A DNA stretch of 64,000 bases from Anadara kagoshimensis (GCA_021292105.1 CM037870.1:3767058-3831057), one strand, 5' to 3'; positions 1 through 12,364 are shown, counted from the stretch's first letter. The notes: generated by a model not told the origin, from the sequence alone. Made by a program: numbers and translations.

Positions 1-353
1 ATGTAGATGTAGACATACTCATAAGCTTATCAATTATCTTGGTATCAAGAACTAATTATGGATGCAAACTGCACAGTTACGGAGGCTGTATTTTTTCAGT
101 GTTTTAATATCTAGATTTCCACAAATCTAAAATTATTAGCTGCCAAATTTTTAAAATTTGTGAAGATGTACATGTAGTCCTTTTGAAGTATTTTTTTCAC
201 AAAGTTGGTACAATAGGTTACTTTTTTACAGAATTTCTCAGAAATTAGTAGCCAAGTTTGGCTGCCAAGAATGGAATCCTAGAAATGTACTGCTATAATG
301 CTGAAATACCAATTAATATATTCTGCATCAATCATTTTAATATTGTATTGTAG

Positions 354-550
354 GGAAAGAAATTATTTGTCATTGGCACAACAAGTCGTAAAGACGTCCT
401 ACAAGAGATGGAGATGGCCAGCGTATTTAGTACAATAACACATGTATCCAGTATAACCACTAGTGAACAACTTATGTGTGTGCTAGAAAATGTAGAGGCA
501 TTTGGTAAAAATGAATTAGAAGTTATACAAAGAAAAACTAGTGGTAAAAG
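354..550 (+). CDS. NSF: NSF exon, D2 domain end
   Basis: The exon starts in phase 0 after 'ttgtag' and ends with two bases of an Arg codon before 'gtgtgt'. It encodes 'GKKLFVIGTTSRKDVLQEME' followed by the region matching 'FSTTIHVPNIATGEQL' of vertebrate NSF (here FSTITHVSSITTSEQL). An open frame runs past the donor to about 614; that part is intron read-through. Confidence 0.92.
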
Positions 551-3500
551 GTGTGTAGTAAATTTTGTTTTAAGGCCAAGTGGTACAAATTGGCACTATC
601 CTACAAGTTTCTGATTTTTTCTATTCTTGTAAAACTTTTTGAGGCGCATCTGAAAATGCAAAAAAATATAGGGGTCACCTTTTTACTTTTTTAGCTATAA
701 AGCGTCAAAAATGTAACAAATCTTCGAATTTTAACATAGGCTAAATAGGAAATCGCTATTTTTCAGGCATGGAAAATTCGAAAAAGTGTAGAAAAATAAC
801 AGTTTGTCCTACAAGTTTTTGAAAACTAACATAATGTACAGTATACCTGCTATAGAGTCCACCTGTGTATAAAGTCCACCTGTCTATAGCAACCAGTCTG
901 AAGTATCCCCAATAGATTTTACTATATAATGACCCTCTATATAAAGTCCACCTATCTAATGTGAATAGAGTCCACCCTTTTTAGTCCCAAATGACTCCTC
1001 AACCTGTCTATAAAGTCCACTATTTTAATCTACCTTTCTTAGATATTATAATTTCTAAAAGTTTGATATGCAAAAATTTTTAACCAGGTATTTCTTGTAT
1101 TCTCAATGCATGAAGATTAAAAATACTATATAATTATTATATCATTATTATATAAGTAAAAATCTTTGATCAGTGTATATAGTGACGTACAAAGTTTTAC
1201 AGTTTTCTGTTGTAAAGAGCATAGTTTTGCGTTATACATGTAGCAAGTAAAAATAATAGGAACAAGGTATGAAGCCATTATTCTAATGTCAATAACTGAA
1301 GCCATTAGAGCAATAGGTAGCAAAAGTCTTTGTTATTTACAGGTAGTGTGTTTCTGTATCAATTGTTTTAATTAGTGACACCCTGCTTTCTAAGAAAACA
1401 AACAGTCGTGTATACTGATTGATAACTGTTACTATGTAATCAAAGGTACCGTCTATCAAATTTAAAGTAATCTCCTCAATTATTTTCTATAATTAATTCT
1501 GAATAATCAATTGCTTTAATAAAATCTATAATAAAGTAATTTTAATAAATTTAGCAAAAAAGTTTTTTAAAAGGTACTACATATTTTTCACTCATTTTTA
1601 TACCAGTATCGACAATACATGGTTACATGTCCATAAGTTACAACCCTTTATATAAAGTCCACCTGTCTATTAAGTCCATTTTCGTTCAGTCCCCTGGGTG
1701 GTCTTTATACACAGGTTATACTGTAGTTTAAAATTTGAATTTTCTGAAAATATAAAGAAAAACATATGTCCCCTTGCTCGATTTTTCGCTATAAAACTTC
1801 AAAGGCATAATCTGATGCGAAAAATATGACCAAAATTAGCAATAACGTCATGATTTTTGACGATATTGTAAAAGAATCGTCAAATTAGCGATTTTTAACG
1901 TCATCATGCTGTAAACTAGGAATGTTGTATTTATGCCTCTTGTTGTAATACATGTAGTTAATACTTTATTTTAATGATTTGTATACAAATAACTTTATAA
2001 ATTAGATTATTTTGTATTCCTAGTCACTTAAATTACAGAAATAATGATATAAAGAAACAATATTATTTCGGAATAACAGAAAAACAAAGCATTATCATCC
2101 GAAATGAGAGTCAATAATGACACTTCAAAAATGCATGAAAATGGGCCAGTCAGAGTCAGGGGAAAATGGCTTCATTTGCAATATTTTAAAGTTTTTTTTT
2201 TATATTTTGAACTACCAGTATTGAGACACAATCTTGACTGGAGTAAAAAAAAAAATCATTATAATCGAAAAAATGTTCTTGGCCAAAAAAAGTGATTGAA
2301 AACTACCAACCTCAAAAACATGTCATTCAGAAATTCTGTGCGTCATTAATAAAAACACCCCTAATTTCAGTATAATTTTTTATGGTGTAATTGCAAATAT
2401 ATTTTAAAGGTCATAGTGTCTGAAAAAAGTGAAAATTCTAAATTTTTAAAATCTGAAAGAATTTTGAAAATCGTAATAATATTAAAAAAGATATCATCAA
2501 TTAAATTTTGTGAAAAAAACGTCTTTACTCAATTGAAAGTTTCAAAGGCAATTCTACGTGAACCATTGGTATCTGTTGAATTTATTCGTGTACTATATTT
2601 TTTATTATTTTCTTGTATATTTTCATTTAATCTTTTAATTGATAGACATAATGTATTGTATTCCCTGTAAATAATTTATCAAAAAATCACAGTTCCTTTA
2701 AATTAGGAGTTGAAATAATACCATCAGAGTGTATACATGTAGATTTGTACGCGCTGTGCGTAACATTATCGCTCATTTGTACCACTTGGCCTTAATTTAA
2801 TATTTCCATGGTGTCCAGGGTGGTTTTACAAAAGAACTACATGTATGTGTAGGATATTGATTGTAAAAAATGTCGGGTTCATTAGTTCAAAAGTGTTTGC
2901 CTGCACTTCTGCTTTGGCAAACATACTGTTCAACACGAGCATGTGGTGGATTGCAGTCACTATCATAAGGTTGTTCGCTTTTGATTCAATATAAAGACCA
3001 AATATATAGAGATACTTTTAATAAATTCTGAAACCAACTACTAAAAAGATTTTTTTAATTTTTATTTTAATGATATGTAGTAAAATTTTACACTTCATTT
3101 GATAATAAAGTAGAAACTATCTTAAATGAATGCAGTGTTTTATGCCCTCAGATTAGATTCTATCTTTTATATCAAGAAGTTCAGTTCTTGGATGGTGGAG
3201 GAAACCAGAGTGCCCAAAGAAAACCACCAGCCTTCAGCAAGTGAATTGACAAACTTTCTCACACTAAGATCTGCCCAAGTGGGATTTGAATCATTTGACC
3301 TACATGTAGGCAATGAGAGGCACTGTGTTCCCTAAGCAGGCACTGCAGATCACTTGGTCACCGAGGCCCCTCCTAAATTAGATTTAATGGCTTAATTTAC
3401 TAAGTTAATGATTTGTCTTGATATCAGTTTAGACAAGATTTTGGTAAATTCTTAATTTGGTTTAGACATATTATACTGTTATTGTACATGCATATATTTT

Positions 3501-4922
3501 ATTATATTTTTAGGTTGTGGGTTGGTATTAAAAAGCTTTTAGTCCTGATAGAAATGGCCAAACAGGTATGTTATATTAATAGAAGCTATCACTTCTTGTG
3601 GTGCCAAATAGGGAAATCTCAAACTGAGTTCTAATATGTTTAGTCCAGAATGAGGCTTGCTTCATGTGAGACTTTTTCATTTCCTCTGATTATGTCACAA
3701 AATGGGCCTGGTTGCACTATTTTTTACACACAAACTGCAATACATGCGGTATATATGATAATATTTTGTGTGCCTCAAAATAAAATTATAAATTCAATAA
3801 ATAAAATATGGATGGGATTAAAACAGATATAAGCAATAAACTTTGGTAAAATTTTGTTTACTAACTTGTAACTTGATCAGGTTACACCCAATTTTCCAGC
3901 ACACACATATGATGAAAACAAACAACATTCATTCATGTATTAGGCAAACAACACTGACCTGTTCACTTGACCTTTTTTAAGAATATTCATATAGGAGGAC
4001 CCACCCAATGTATGGGTAGTGTTAGGGTTCGCAGCTAATACATATACATTACAGATGTTTACTCTTAAAATAGAAACAGTTTTTCCCATTATTTGCCATG
4101 CTAATGTTCCCAATGTTCCTGATACATAAATGTACTACTATTGTTCCAGGTAACTTAGATAGTCGATTTATCTTTAATAAAAAATCAAGTATTGTAATAT
4201 TGGTACTTATTTTGATATTCCTGTAATTAAAATCATATCGCCTATCAAACCTATGAGGTTTGCTGACTTGAATTTGAATTTCAAAACAGGTATATACCAA
4301 AACTTTTGTCGTTTTTCATAACAGAAAAAAAACCAATGTGTTGTATATATACCTAAATGTACCTCAGATAGGTGTCAACACACCTGGTTGACCTGCATAC
4401 TCATTATTATCACGGGTAAAAACAAGGTTGTCTTTCAGGTATGCGGTTCGGGTTTTACTCATACTCATGTATATGTATATTAATTACCCTTCATGCAATG
4501 CTCTAAATTTGCATACAAGGCACAGATAACGAGAGGACATATGTGCAGTGTTTGAAAAACAACTAATTTTAGGTATGTAGAGCAAAACCAGAGGGCTGTA
4601 GAACACTTATTGTTCGAGATTAAATTGGGCTTTTATATTTTAGATTCAATATTATAACATTGAATATAAATCATTAAACATAAAAGCTTAATTGACAAAA
4701 AAGCGGCTATCTAAGTTCCCTGGAACAATAGTAGTCCATTATAAATATTAAAATTAAAGGTCAAGCAGACTGACCAGTATTGTTTGCCAGTATAAAAGTT
4801 TACTTGCTATATTTGTTTGTAAATAATTATTTTGATTTTTTGTTTTTTTATAGATCGACGATTCCCATAGAATACCCAAATTTCTGTGTATATTAGAAGA
4901 GGACGGTGGATTAGAAATGTGA
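354..4922 (+). CDS. NSF: NSF (N-ethylmaleimide-sensitive factor), 3' part, last three coding exons
   Basis: This is the C-terminal end of NSF, the hexameric AAA+ ATPase that disassembles SNARE complexes after vesicle fusion, acting with alpha-SNAP in the cytosol. Three exons (354-550, 3514-3565, 4854-4922) join in phase. They encode the end of the D2 domain: 'IGTTSRKDVLQEMEM', then 'GKRLWVGIKKLLVLIEMAKQ', and finally 'KFLCILEEDGGLEM' before TGA. This follows the C-termini of animal NSF proteins as I know them (vertebrate 'IGTTSRKDVLQEMEML', insect 'EEEGGL'). All introns have GT-AG borders. The first ~600 residues (N domain, D1, most of D2) must lie upstream of the window. The gene is transcribed toward the PI3K gene, about 6 kb away. 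Confidence 0.93.
838..1728. repeat. Long MITE-E-related element
   Basis: Both ends carry the subrepeat typical of MITE-E ('tataaagtccacctgtctat'). The left end begins gtacagtatacctgctata and the right end finishes acaggttatactgta, so the termini are inverted TACAGT-type ends. About 600 bp of unrelated AT-rich DNA lies between them. It is either a longer relative of the ~180-bp MITE-E or two elements flanking an insertion. Confidence 0.55.
3118..3366 (-). repeat. SINE-J copy
   Basis: Similar to the copies at 11563, 13050, 14510, 29966 and 39253. Shared blocks are 'ttttatgcc', 'gattctttcacttatat', 'ggaggaaac', 'gacaaactttctcacac' and 'gatctg'. On the minus strand the start resembles a tRNA head with a B-box-like 'gattcaaatccca'. 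Confidence 0.6.
3514..3565 (+). CDS. NSF: NSF penultimate exon
   Basis: This 52-nt exon lies between 'tttttag' and 'gtatgt'. It completes the split Arg codon and encodes LWVGIKKLLVLIEMAKQ, equivalent to 'WIGIKKLLMLIEMSLQ' in vertebrate NSF. Confidence 0.92.
3942..4786. repeat. MITE-L, long copy in the NSF intron
   Basis: The left end is 'ggcaaacaacactgacctg' with 'cttgacctttt'. The right end is 'aaaggtcaagcagactgacc' with 'attgtttgcc'. The ends are inverted copies of each other and match the ends of shorter elements at 47662, 48537 and 49766. About 600 bp of extra sequence separates them. Confidence 0.5.
4854..4922 (+). CDS. NSF: NSF terminal coding exon with stop
   Basis: The exon follows the 'tttttttatag' acceptor and encodes 22 residues (IDDSHRIPKFLCILEEDGGL then EM), ending at TGA. 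It lines up with the NSF tail 'RVRKFLALLREEG'. The C-terminus differs between animal groups, but the acidic-Gly pattern is kept. Confidence 0.9.
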   Translation: MDDSHRIPKFLCILEEDGGLEM

Positions 4923-5170
4923 AAGAAAAGAGAAAAAACAGTTGTTTATTACACAAAGCTGCAATAGACTTAATTAGACAATGACCTAATTCTAGAAACA
5001 ATCTGTTTGTTTTAAAGAATGAATGATATTTATTTGTTATTTATAAATTGAGACTTTAGAAAACTGGTGCAAAGTTTGTTATAGGGGTATTTAAGTACAT
5101 TCTTTTGTAGATGTTCATGTAAGCAAGTGAAGGATATTGACTCCTCCCATATCAGACAAGAAAATACTGT

Positions 5171-5176
5171 ATTAAA
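5171..5176 (+). promoter_or_regulatory. Possible NSF poly(A) signal (ATTAAA)
   Basis: ATTAAA lies about 250 bp after the NSF stop. A canonical AATAAA occurs at 6012-6017. Neither can be confirmed without transcripts. Confidence 0.2.
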
Positions 5177-6057
5177 ACAAGAAGATTTTTTCTGTCTAAT
5201 CCTAGGGTAAAGACAAGCTACACACTCTATGATATCACAATATCACTTTGATTCACAATTTAGATTGCAATGTCATTGGATGAAAATGAAAGCAATGTAC
5301 TTTTTGCGTAGTTTTAGGATAACATTTACCATAAAAACTTTACAAAACAAGATTACATTATTGGATATGGGTGAAAGAAATCAATTCCTGTTTTGTAGTG
5401 GAGACATAGAATTCTTGAGTTTTTTAGTGTTAGATTTTTAAGCCTCCACTACAAAGAAGAGATACATTCTATTAGTCTTTATATCATTGTCATACAGCAC
5501 AAAATAATATGGAGATATTGTGTAAATTAAACACTGGAGCTAACTCTAATAATATAGTGTTACTGCCACACCAAAGTCAGATCTTCACTAATTTACCCGA
5601 CAGAAACTACAGGGTTAGTTATACAGGTTTATGGCACATGATCCCTGGAAAGGGAGCCCCATGTATTAAATTTTTGTCACTTTTTAAATTGGCAGTAGTT
5701 TGGTCTTTATAATTTCAATTAAGTATTCTGTGTGACTTGCACACCTTGTTTGTTTAACATGACTAGACAACCCCAATGTACAAGTTACTTCCCTTTTACT
5801 GCAAAATGTTGTGTGTGTGTGTGTGTGTTTATGTGCCCCTGCAGGTTTTTAAACATTGTTCTGTGTACCCTAGCAAGATAGCCAATCCTATAGTAGAGAT
5901 GATTTTGATGGATGACAAAGATGTATGTGCCACATGCATTGGTTCTGTATAAATTGAGGTTATAATTTGTTATGTGTAGATTTCATAGTGACACACTAGA
6001 TGAACATCTCAAATAAAATTATTAGTGATAGAAAACTTTGTAATTACCTATTTTGGT

Positions 6058-6245
6058 ACAGTAAAGCCTCGATTCATTGCCACTATTTGTACAATCAAAT
6101 TTTATATATATAGGGCTTTAGCAATAAATTGAGGGAGACTTAAAACGAAAAACATAATACAAACAGATATTGGGACTTCTAAAAAGTGTTGTAATAAGCA
6201 GAATGGCAAAGTTATGTAGAGGTGTTTAAATGAGGTTTTACTGTA
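6058..6245. mobile_element. MITE-F, near full length
   Basis: It starts tacagtaaagcctcgattca and ends 'aaatgaggttttactgta', so the ends are inverted repeats with TA at the border as in Tc1/mariner-type MITEs. The internal block 'gggctttagcaataaattgagggagac' is shared with 34241. Confidence 0.65.
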
Positions 6246-6559
6246 CATTTAACATTGTACTCTATACGGCCACGATTTGCTACTGTATTTTAGAAATTCA
6301 CCAACACATTAGTTACTTTCCGTTGTAGACCTTGACAATGTTCTTTACAATCTGGCTTTAAATGGTATTGTCACACTAGTACATTAGGGCAAAACTGGTT
6401 TGTTTACCCTAAAATGAAGATAAAACTTTTCACAGCAATGTTGAATCTTTTATAAGACAAACCATCAGCCGTATAAAACAACCAATACTCATGACAGTTA
6501 TTTTCCCTAAGTGCAAATGGTTTGGAATTTACTCCCGTGTTTACTACATTTTTTCTCCC

Positions 6560-6745
6560 ACCATTTTGTCTGCCACTTTTCTTGAAAACTTTTTAACAGA
6601 TCTTTATGAAACTTCACAGAAACAATGTTTGTGTAGAGTAAATGTACCATTGATCATGCACCTGGTTAATGTGGTTGGGGATTTCCAAGAACATCTTTTT
6701 TATGGGACACATTTTTGAAATGACATCCCATTTCAGATATAACTT
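6560..6745 (+). repeat. Dispersed repeat related to 39889-40135
   Basis: Shares blocks 'gatctttatgaaacttcaca', 'aacaatgtttgtgt' and 'atttcagatataacttg' with the copy at 39960-40150, with moderate divergence. Confidence 0.5.
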
Positions 6746-8596
6746 GTATGACAGTGTAAGTGCTACCTAATTAAACATTCCAACTTAATTACTTTGTCAC
6801 TGGTTCAATATGTTTATTAATTTGTTTATTTAATTGTTAATAAACATTTCCATAGCAATACAGACTTAAGTTCTTATGCATTTTTCATTTTCAAGTTTTT
6901 GTATTGTTATAGGCAGCAAAGCTTTGTAGAATTTAAAAAAAAAACATGCATGCAAAATTATGTGAAAAAGTTACATTGATCTTTTATAAATATAAACTTT
7001 TTATTATCGACTGCATGCAGTTAATTTGTGCACTAGAGTTATCATAGAATTTATAGAAAAATGGGGTTTGTATAAATGTTTGACATTAGATGTCACCTAC
7101 TAGCATTACATTGGTTTTTCAAGACTATCATTTCCATTGGAACTGGGATTCCATAATTTTGAGATTTTTTTCCAAAAGTATTATATTAACGTGAAAAAAT
7201 ATTGGTCCATACAAAGGTTAGCGGATATCTTTGTGGTATTTTGGTCAGTTTGTTTAGACCAAAGAAAAAAATATGTGTTTCTGCTAACAAGCTTCAAATT
7301 GGTAGGTAAGCATTTAAAAAAATTCTATTGACCATATGGGCAAGGATGCCAAACTCAACAACAATGCTTGTCAAATCAAGCTTTTTACTTGTCAGAATGA
7401 TAAAAACTTGAAGGTAGGCTTAAAAAATTAAGGGTTGGTCAGGTTAGCAAAAATACACTTTTGTCGGTCTTAAATGGTTTAAGTCACAGATGGTCTACCT
7501 TTTGAAAAGATATCTACAGATATTTCTTTAGCAGGACTTGAGACGTGGTATCCAGTATTCAGTCTCATTTTTAGCATTGTAAGTCAGTAATATTGAGACT
7601 TGTTACAGTTCTAGGTCAAAAGATGGAAGAAAAACCACCTCTGAAAAATTCAGTTGCAACATACAGGTATTACAATTGACTTTGAAAGTCAGTAAAAATA
7701 AGGAACTGATCATAATACCATTACCAAGATATTACTGTTGGCTATTTGTAGCACACCTTTTTGTTAAGATATTTATTTCAAATGTTATAAGAATTTATGA
7801 ATAATGTTAAAGCATAATGGAATAAATTTAAAACAAAAACTAGTCTGCTTAGTCTTTCCAATAATTTATATACACGTTTTCCAATAATTTATATACACAA
7901 TATATAATATACAGGGCTCTGAACTGATCCAGAATAAAGGGGGCCACATCTGGAAACTTCATTTATGACCTGCAAAAAAATTCACTTTCTGTTCAAATTA
8001 ATGCAGGGTTAATTCTGGTAAACATGGACACTTTAGTCAATGAAATTTACCCTATTGCAGTTGAGTAACAGGTGGCATAGCGTGCATATAAGCCAAAATT
8101 CCTGTGCTTGCATATAATGTTGGGATTTTACAGTAAAATTACCTATTTAAAATAAAGAGAAAGAACTGGTTCTGAAAAAATGAGCTTACTGGAAGATGTT
8201 CATCTAGTCAAGGATTCCTCCTCACTCCTAGCAATAATTTGACATTTAATTCTCTTTTTACATGTTTTACTCGTGTAAATATTGTTGTAAAATGCAGAAA
8301 AATGCACCACATTTCTCCATTTTCCCCCAAATGTTCTGGGGGAGCATGCACCTGGACCTCTAATATGGATGGGCCTATGGCTCATGTAGTGCCTTTGGCA
8401 CCATGCTTGCACATTTATTATGCTTTGGCTACACCACTGATAACAAATACTACTGTTAGTATTTAGCAATATCCAGTTCAACCTATGCAACAACGCCATG
8501 AAAGTACTGTTAATAACGAGAGATAAGAGTTAATAAGACACAAGATGAACATATACATGTACAAATATTGTGACTATGGTACTGATAATACTGAGC

Positions 8597-8871
8597 AGAT
8601 ATGACTGAGTGGTACTGCCATTGGCTTTTGAAGTTAAGGGTTGTGGGTTCGAACCTCACTTGGAACTTGGAAATTTCTGAGATGATTTACTAGAGTGGTA
8701 ATAAGCTCATTACTAGAATAGTCTTTCAGATGAGACTCGAAACAAAGGTCCCGTGTCTCGGTGCATGCTAAAGACACCTCTGTAGAGTTTGAAAAAAGAA
8801 CTGGCCACCTGTGGTTGCTACAGAGGATGCTTACAGCTAAAAGCGAATTAAACAGACTGAGCAAGAAGATG
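8597..8871 (+). repeat. SINE-C copy, tRNA-derived
   Basis: The head reads 'gactgagtggtactgcc' (A-box-like) and 'gggttcgaacctcac' (B box). The body contains 'ctttcagatgagac', 'tcggtgcatgctaaagacac' and 'gccacctgtggttgctac', and it ends at 'cagactgagcaag'. The same sequence occurs reversed at 20996 and 42482. The 133-residue open frame on the minus strand here is a by-product of this repeat. Confidence 0.75.
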
Positions 8872-9012
8872 AGAAGAAAATATTGCAAGGCATACTGGCA
8901 AAATATGATGCTCAATGGACCAGAATATTTCAAGTAAAAAATCATGTCAAGATAGAAGCTTTTTGCACTGGTTTTGTGAAGCTTTTTACATGCAATATTA
9001 GTATGATTATAT

Positions 9013-9790
9013 ATGTTTGTAAAAAGGAGATGCATATTAAAGACACAGTAAAACTTGATCCAGAAATACGCAATGATTTATTGAATGTGGTTTTTATGTC
9101 ACAGCAAGAATATTTCACTTATATCTAGACATCACCAGCTTTAGGTGAAGTGGCAAATTAAAGATGCAGTGTTTATAAAAAGGAGATGCATATTAAAGAC
9201 ACAGTAAAACTTGATCCAGAAATATGCAATGAATTATTGAATGTGGTTTTTATGTCACAGCAAGAATATTTCACTTATATCTAGACATCACCAGCTTTAG
9301 GTGAAGTGGCAAATTAAAGATGCAGTGTTTATAAAAAGGAGATGCATATTAAAAACACAGTAAAACTTGATCCAGAAATGCATATTGATTTATTGTATGT
9401 GGTTTTTATGTCGCAGCAAGAATATTTCACTTATATCTAGACATTTCACCAGCTTTAGGTGAAGTGACAAATTAAAGATGCAGTATTTATAAAAAGGAGA
9501 TGCATATTAAAGACACAGTAAAACTTGATCCAGAAATGCATATTGATTTATTGTATGTGGTTTTTAAAGTCGATCCAGAATACAGCAGGAATATTTCACT
9601 TATATCTAGAAATCACCAGGTTCAGGTGAAGTGACACATTAAAGATGTGGTGAAAATTAACTCTAGTTGTTTCAGAATTGCACATTTAACTGATTATTGA
9701 ATTGGGTTTTACGTCCTAAGAAGGAATATTCCACTTATATCTAGGCATCACCAGCTATAGGTAAAATGGCATATTGAAGATGCAGTAAAA
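9013..9790. repeat. Tandem array, ~157-bp unit, about 5 units
   Basis: 'aaaaaggagatgc' recurs at about 9021, 9177, 9335 and 9493 (spacing 156-158), followed by one or two more divergent units. Each unit contains 'caagaatatttcacttatat' and 'agacatcaccagctttagg', which is the reverse complement of the SINE-A tail, so the satellite incorporates SINE sequence. Confidence 0.85.
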
Positions 9791-10186
9791 AGTTACCCAT
9801 AATTGCAAATTAATTGATCATTTTGTATTCTAAAGTTTGCGCTGACCATAATAAAATTTTTCCACCCACAGTAAGCCTTTAAGTGTTATGATTCCAAAGG
9901 AAATAAATTGTATTCTTGCTGTCTATGCTTAAATACAGAAAAAAATAGAATGTTATATTTGTCTATATAGCTACCATTTTTTCACATTCCAGAAGATGAA
10001 AAGCATAATATTTATGATAGGTTTACACTAACATATTATACTACATTAAAGTTTCACAGAAAAAAAAAAAAGAAATAAAATATAAAAAGGTTTAAGTCAT
10101 ATTTTGTTTCTATCACTTAGCTCCTATGATCTATGCAGCCACTAGTTCTTAAAATACCAGACTTCTGCAACCACTTTATTTATTAA
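9791..10186. other. Unique AT-rich stretch
   Basis: No gene or repeat recognised. There is an A-run at about 10058-10070. Confidence 0.4.
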
Positions 10187-10500
10187 TCAAAAACAAACAT
10201 ACTAATCCATGTCCGAATCACAATCCAGAAGCAAAGTAAAAACTTTGGAACTGACAAAGTAGTATATAGGTTAGACACGTGAACTTCCACCAGGGAAGTG
10301 AGCCGGGTGCTCCGGAAGGGTAAGCACCTCCTGTTTAGCTAGCTACACCTGCCATGTGTGTAATCAAAATTGTGTGAAAGGAACATGGAACTATGAGACG
10401 TCAAATATATCCAGGGCAATCCTGGATACAGAGACATCAAACTTATCAACAATACTGTGATGACGGCCATAAAACTTTTTGAGGGCCTTGATAAGCTTAA
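10187..10500 (-). mobile_element. Family H: 3' end of an RT element, 5'-truncated
   Basis: On the minus strand it reads from 'cttatcaaggccctcaaaaa' (end of the RT reading frame, compare 63668-63720) through a ~250-bp 3' region containing 'ggtgcttacccttccgg', and ends at 'gtttgtttttgatt'. It is the longest of the minus-strand copies. Confidence 0.75.
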
Positions 10501-10924
10501 TATTAGAGAACATTTTGTTTTAATAGTATATTAACAATGACAAAACACACACTGAAACACTGAAATATTTTTCACCCAAACAGTGTCAACTGTTGACAGC
10601 ACACATCTGTCAGAATGTAACATGTTATAAGATGCCAAAAGCACATTCATATTTTCCCGCGGTTTTTAAAGTTTAAGTTGAACTCAAGTTGACCTCAAAT
10701 ATTTTGACAATATTAATTCGCACGTAAAATAGGACGTGGTTGTAATCAACCCATGTTACATATTAACGTCCTGATAAACGATAGTAAATATTAGTTCATT
10801 TCATAAATTCTCATTTACAATATCAATTTTAGATTATTTTAATTTTTTAAATGAAAATTTTGAAGGCGTATGAATATATTATTGAGTAACTTGGGGGACC
10901 CCGACGTTATTGTTTCTCAACTTT

Positions 10925-11039
10925 CACTTCCGTCTTAACTTCCTGGTTTAGTGGTGTATATAGCCTATGTATTCAGATATACTATACAAGGCTATGTCAC
11001 AGAAGATGACGCCCTCTTTATCATGATCTAGTAAACAAG
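10925..11039 (+). promoter_or_regulatory. Putative PI3K promoter and leader
   Basis: An ETS-like 'acttccg' at about 10926 and a TATA-like 'tatatag' at 10957-10963 precede a segment that ends in a strong donor at 11051. Position and spacing suit a core promoter, but this is inference only. Confidence 0.35.
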
Positions 11040-11051
11040 ATGTCCAAAATG
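10985..11051 (+). other. Probable 5' non-coding exon of the PI3K gene (start approximate)
   Basis: The segment ends 'tgtccaaaatg' before the strong donor 'gtaagt'. The next good acceptor on this strand is 'tttcag' at 12745, which opens the ATG exon. If they are joined, the ATG at 11040 makes a 7-codon uORF (M-S-K-M-G-L-T) that stops before the main start. Confidence 0.4.
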
Positions 11052-11562
11052 GTAAGTTTTTACGGAGTTGTCAAACATTTCGAAATGATAATTATGACTA
11101 ATGAGGCGGGCGTGAACATCTGATATTTAGCTGTCAGTTTCACATTCATGAAAAGTTGTGTTCAGCTTGAACTTCACACGGAAGATCTATCTTACCAACA
11201 TTCATTTAAGAAAGGTTTAACTTTATATAGCGGGTTGGAGAACATAATTTCACAAAAATTATATAATATAAAAATCTAACACACCACCTCATGTTCAAAA
11301 CAATTTAAAAATGTTAAAAATTTTGAAAACTGGCTATAATTTGTTAAACATGCACTGTCATTTGGGTGAAGTGAGACCAGGTGCTCTGGAAGGGCAAGCA
11401 CTGTATAAATTTCACATATATATATATAGCAATAAATTAATGACCGATCAAAGAGACACTGTCAATATAACTGAAGATGGGAAGGTCACCACTTTTCATA
11501 ACTTTTGTGGTGTGTAACTTCTGAAAATGATTTAAATGTTGTAGTGCTACTAGATGTGAAGT

Positions 11563-11790
11563 AATGATGTTTTATGCCCCAGTCTGGATTCTTTCACTTA
11601 TACAGAGATTGTCAGTTCAGGATGGCATAGGAAACTGGAGTGCCTGGAAGAAACTTTCAATTTAAAGTAAGCAAACTGACAACATCACACTGGCATCTAC
11701 TAGAGTGGAATTCGAACCTAGGTGGTCTGAGGCTCTATGATCTGTAAGCATGCACTTTAGACCAATTTGCTACTAAGGTTTTATGTGAGT
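11563..11790 (-). repeat. SINE-J copy
   Basis: 'gttttatgccccagtctgga', 'ttctttcacttata' and 'gatctgtaagcatgcacttt' match the other SINE-J copies. Confidence 0.6.
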
Positions 11791-11945
11791 TGTTGTTGTA
11801 CATTAACTCCAAGGATTTGGAATTCACAATAAAGTATAAGTATTACAGGTTAAACAGGCACAAAGAATTTTCGAATAGAAAAAGTGTCCTCAGACACTTT
11901 AATCTAAGTTATCTCCCGACTTTTCATTCACATTATATTAAATGT

Positions 11946-12300
11946 AGTGGTCTGGTAGCTCAGTTGGTAGAGCACTGTCTTTTAATGAGAAAGGTCCCAG
12001 GTTTCGATCCCCAGTTTGGCCCTGCATTCTTTCTCCTTCCTGTTACAATTTAGTGGCCAGTGTGGCCCTATTGAATGCTGGACAACCAATTTCGGGTCAT
12101 ATAAAGTCTATCCAAGGGAATTTGGTGTGAGATTTCCCACTATGTACTATGAGAAACTCAAAAATAACAGCGGAGGAATGTATTGGTCTGGGGAGACTAC
12201 CGGGGGTAGTTAAGTTGGTAGAGCACTTGTGTATAGTACAGGAGGTTCCAGGTTTGATTCCCAGTTCCACCCTGCATTTTTTCTCCCTTCTGTTACATAA
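11946..12300 (+). repeat. SINE-D, dimeric, tRNA-Lys-like heads
   Basis: Two tRNA-like heads (11951-12022 and about 12205-12275) each contain 'tagctcagttggtagagcac' or a close form and 'ggttt(c)gat(t/c)ccc', followed by 'ctgcatt' and a 'ttctcc' tract. Between them is a ~160-bp body with 'gagatttcccactatgtact'. The first head has a TTT anticodon-like loop ('cttttaat'), pointing to tRNA-Lys ancestry. The acceptor stem does not pair well, so it is not a functional tRNA. Confidence 0.65.
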
Positions 12301-12364
12301 GCTGCCATATTAACTGGAAGCACCAGAGTGATAATACGATTCAGACCATGAAAGATGTTAGAGT

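Larger units (their letters stand above)
551..3513. other. NSF intron: one large TACAGT-type element and one SINE-J copy
   Basis: This intron is AT-rich. It holds a long MITE-E-related element (838-1728) and a SINE-J copy (3118-3366). The stretch 1730-3110 shows only AT-rich sequence with short chance open frames and nothing I recognise. Confidence 0.6.
4923..8570. other. NSF 3' flank, mainly repeats and AT-rich DNA
   Basis: No gene recognised. It contains a (GT)n run at about 5813-5828, MITE-F at 6058-6245, a repeat related to the one at 39889 (6560-6745), a 20-bp direct duplication 'ttccaataatttatatacac' at 7858-7900, and at about 8290-8445 a minus-strand end 'CAGTGGTGTAGCC' that resembles hAT-type termini. 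Confidence 0.5.

Noticed and set aside
8290-8445. hAT-type MITE on the minus strand
   Set aside because: Only one hAT-like end ('CAGTGGTGTAGCC') was found; no matching second end, so not listed as an element.
8634-9035. 133-residue minus-strand open frame
   Set aside because: Lies across SINE-C and the start of the SINE-tail satellite; its composition is repeat-derived and it matches no family I know.
11951-12022. tRNA-Lys-like sequence
   Set aside because: The acceptor stem does not pair and it is repeated with a SINE body, so it is a SINE head and not a tRNA gene.
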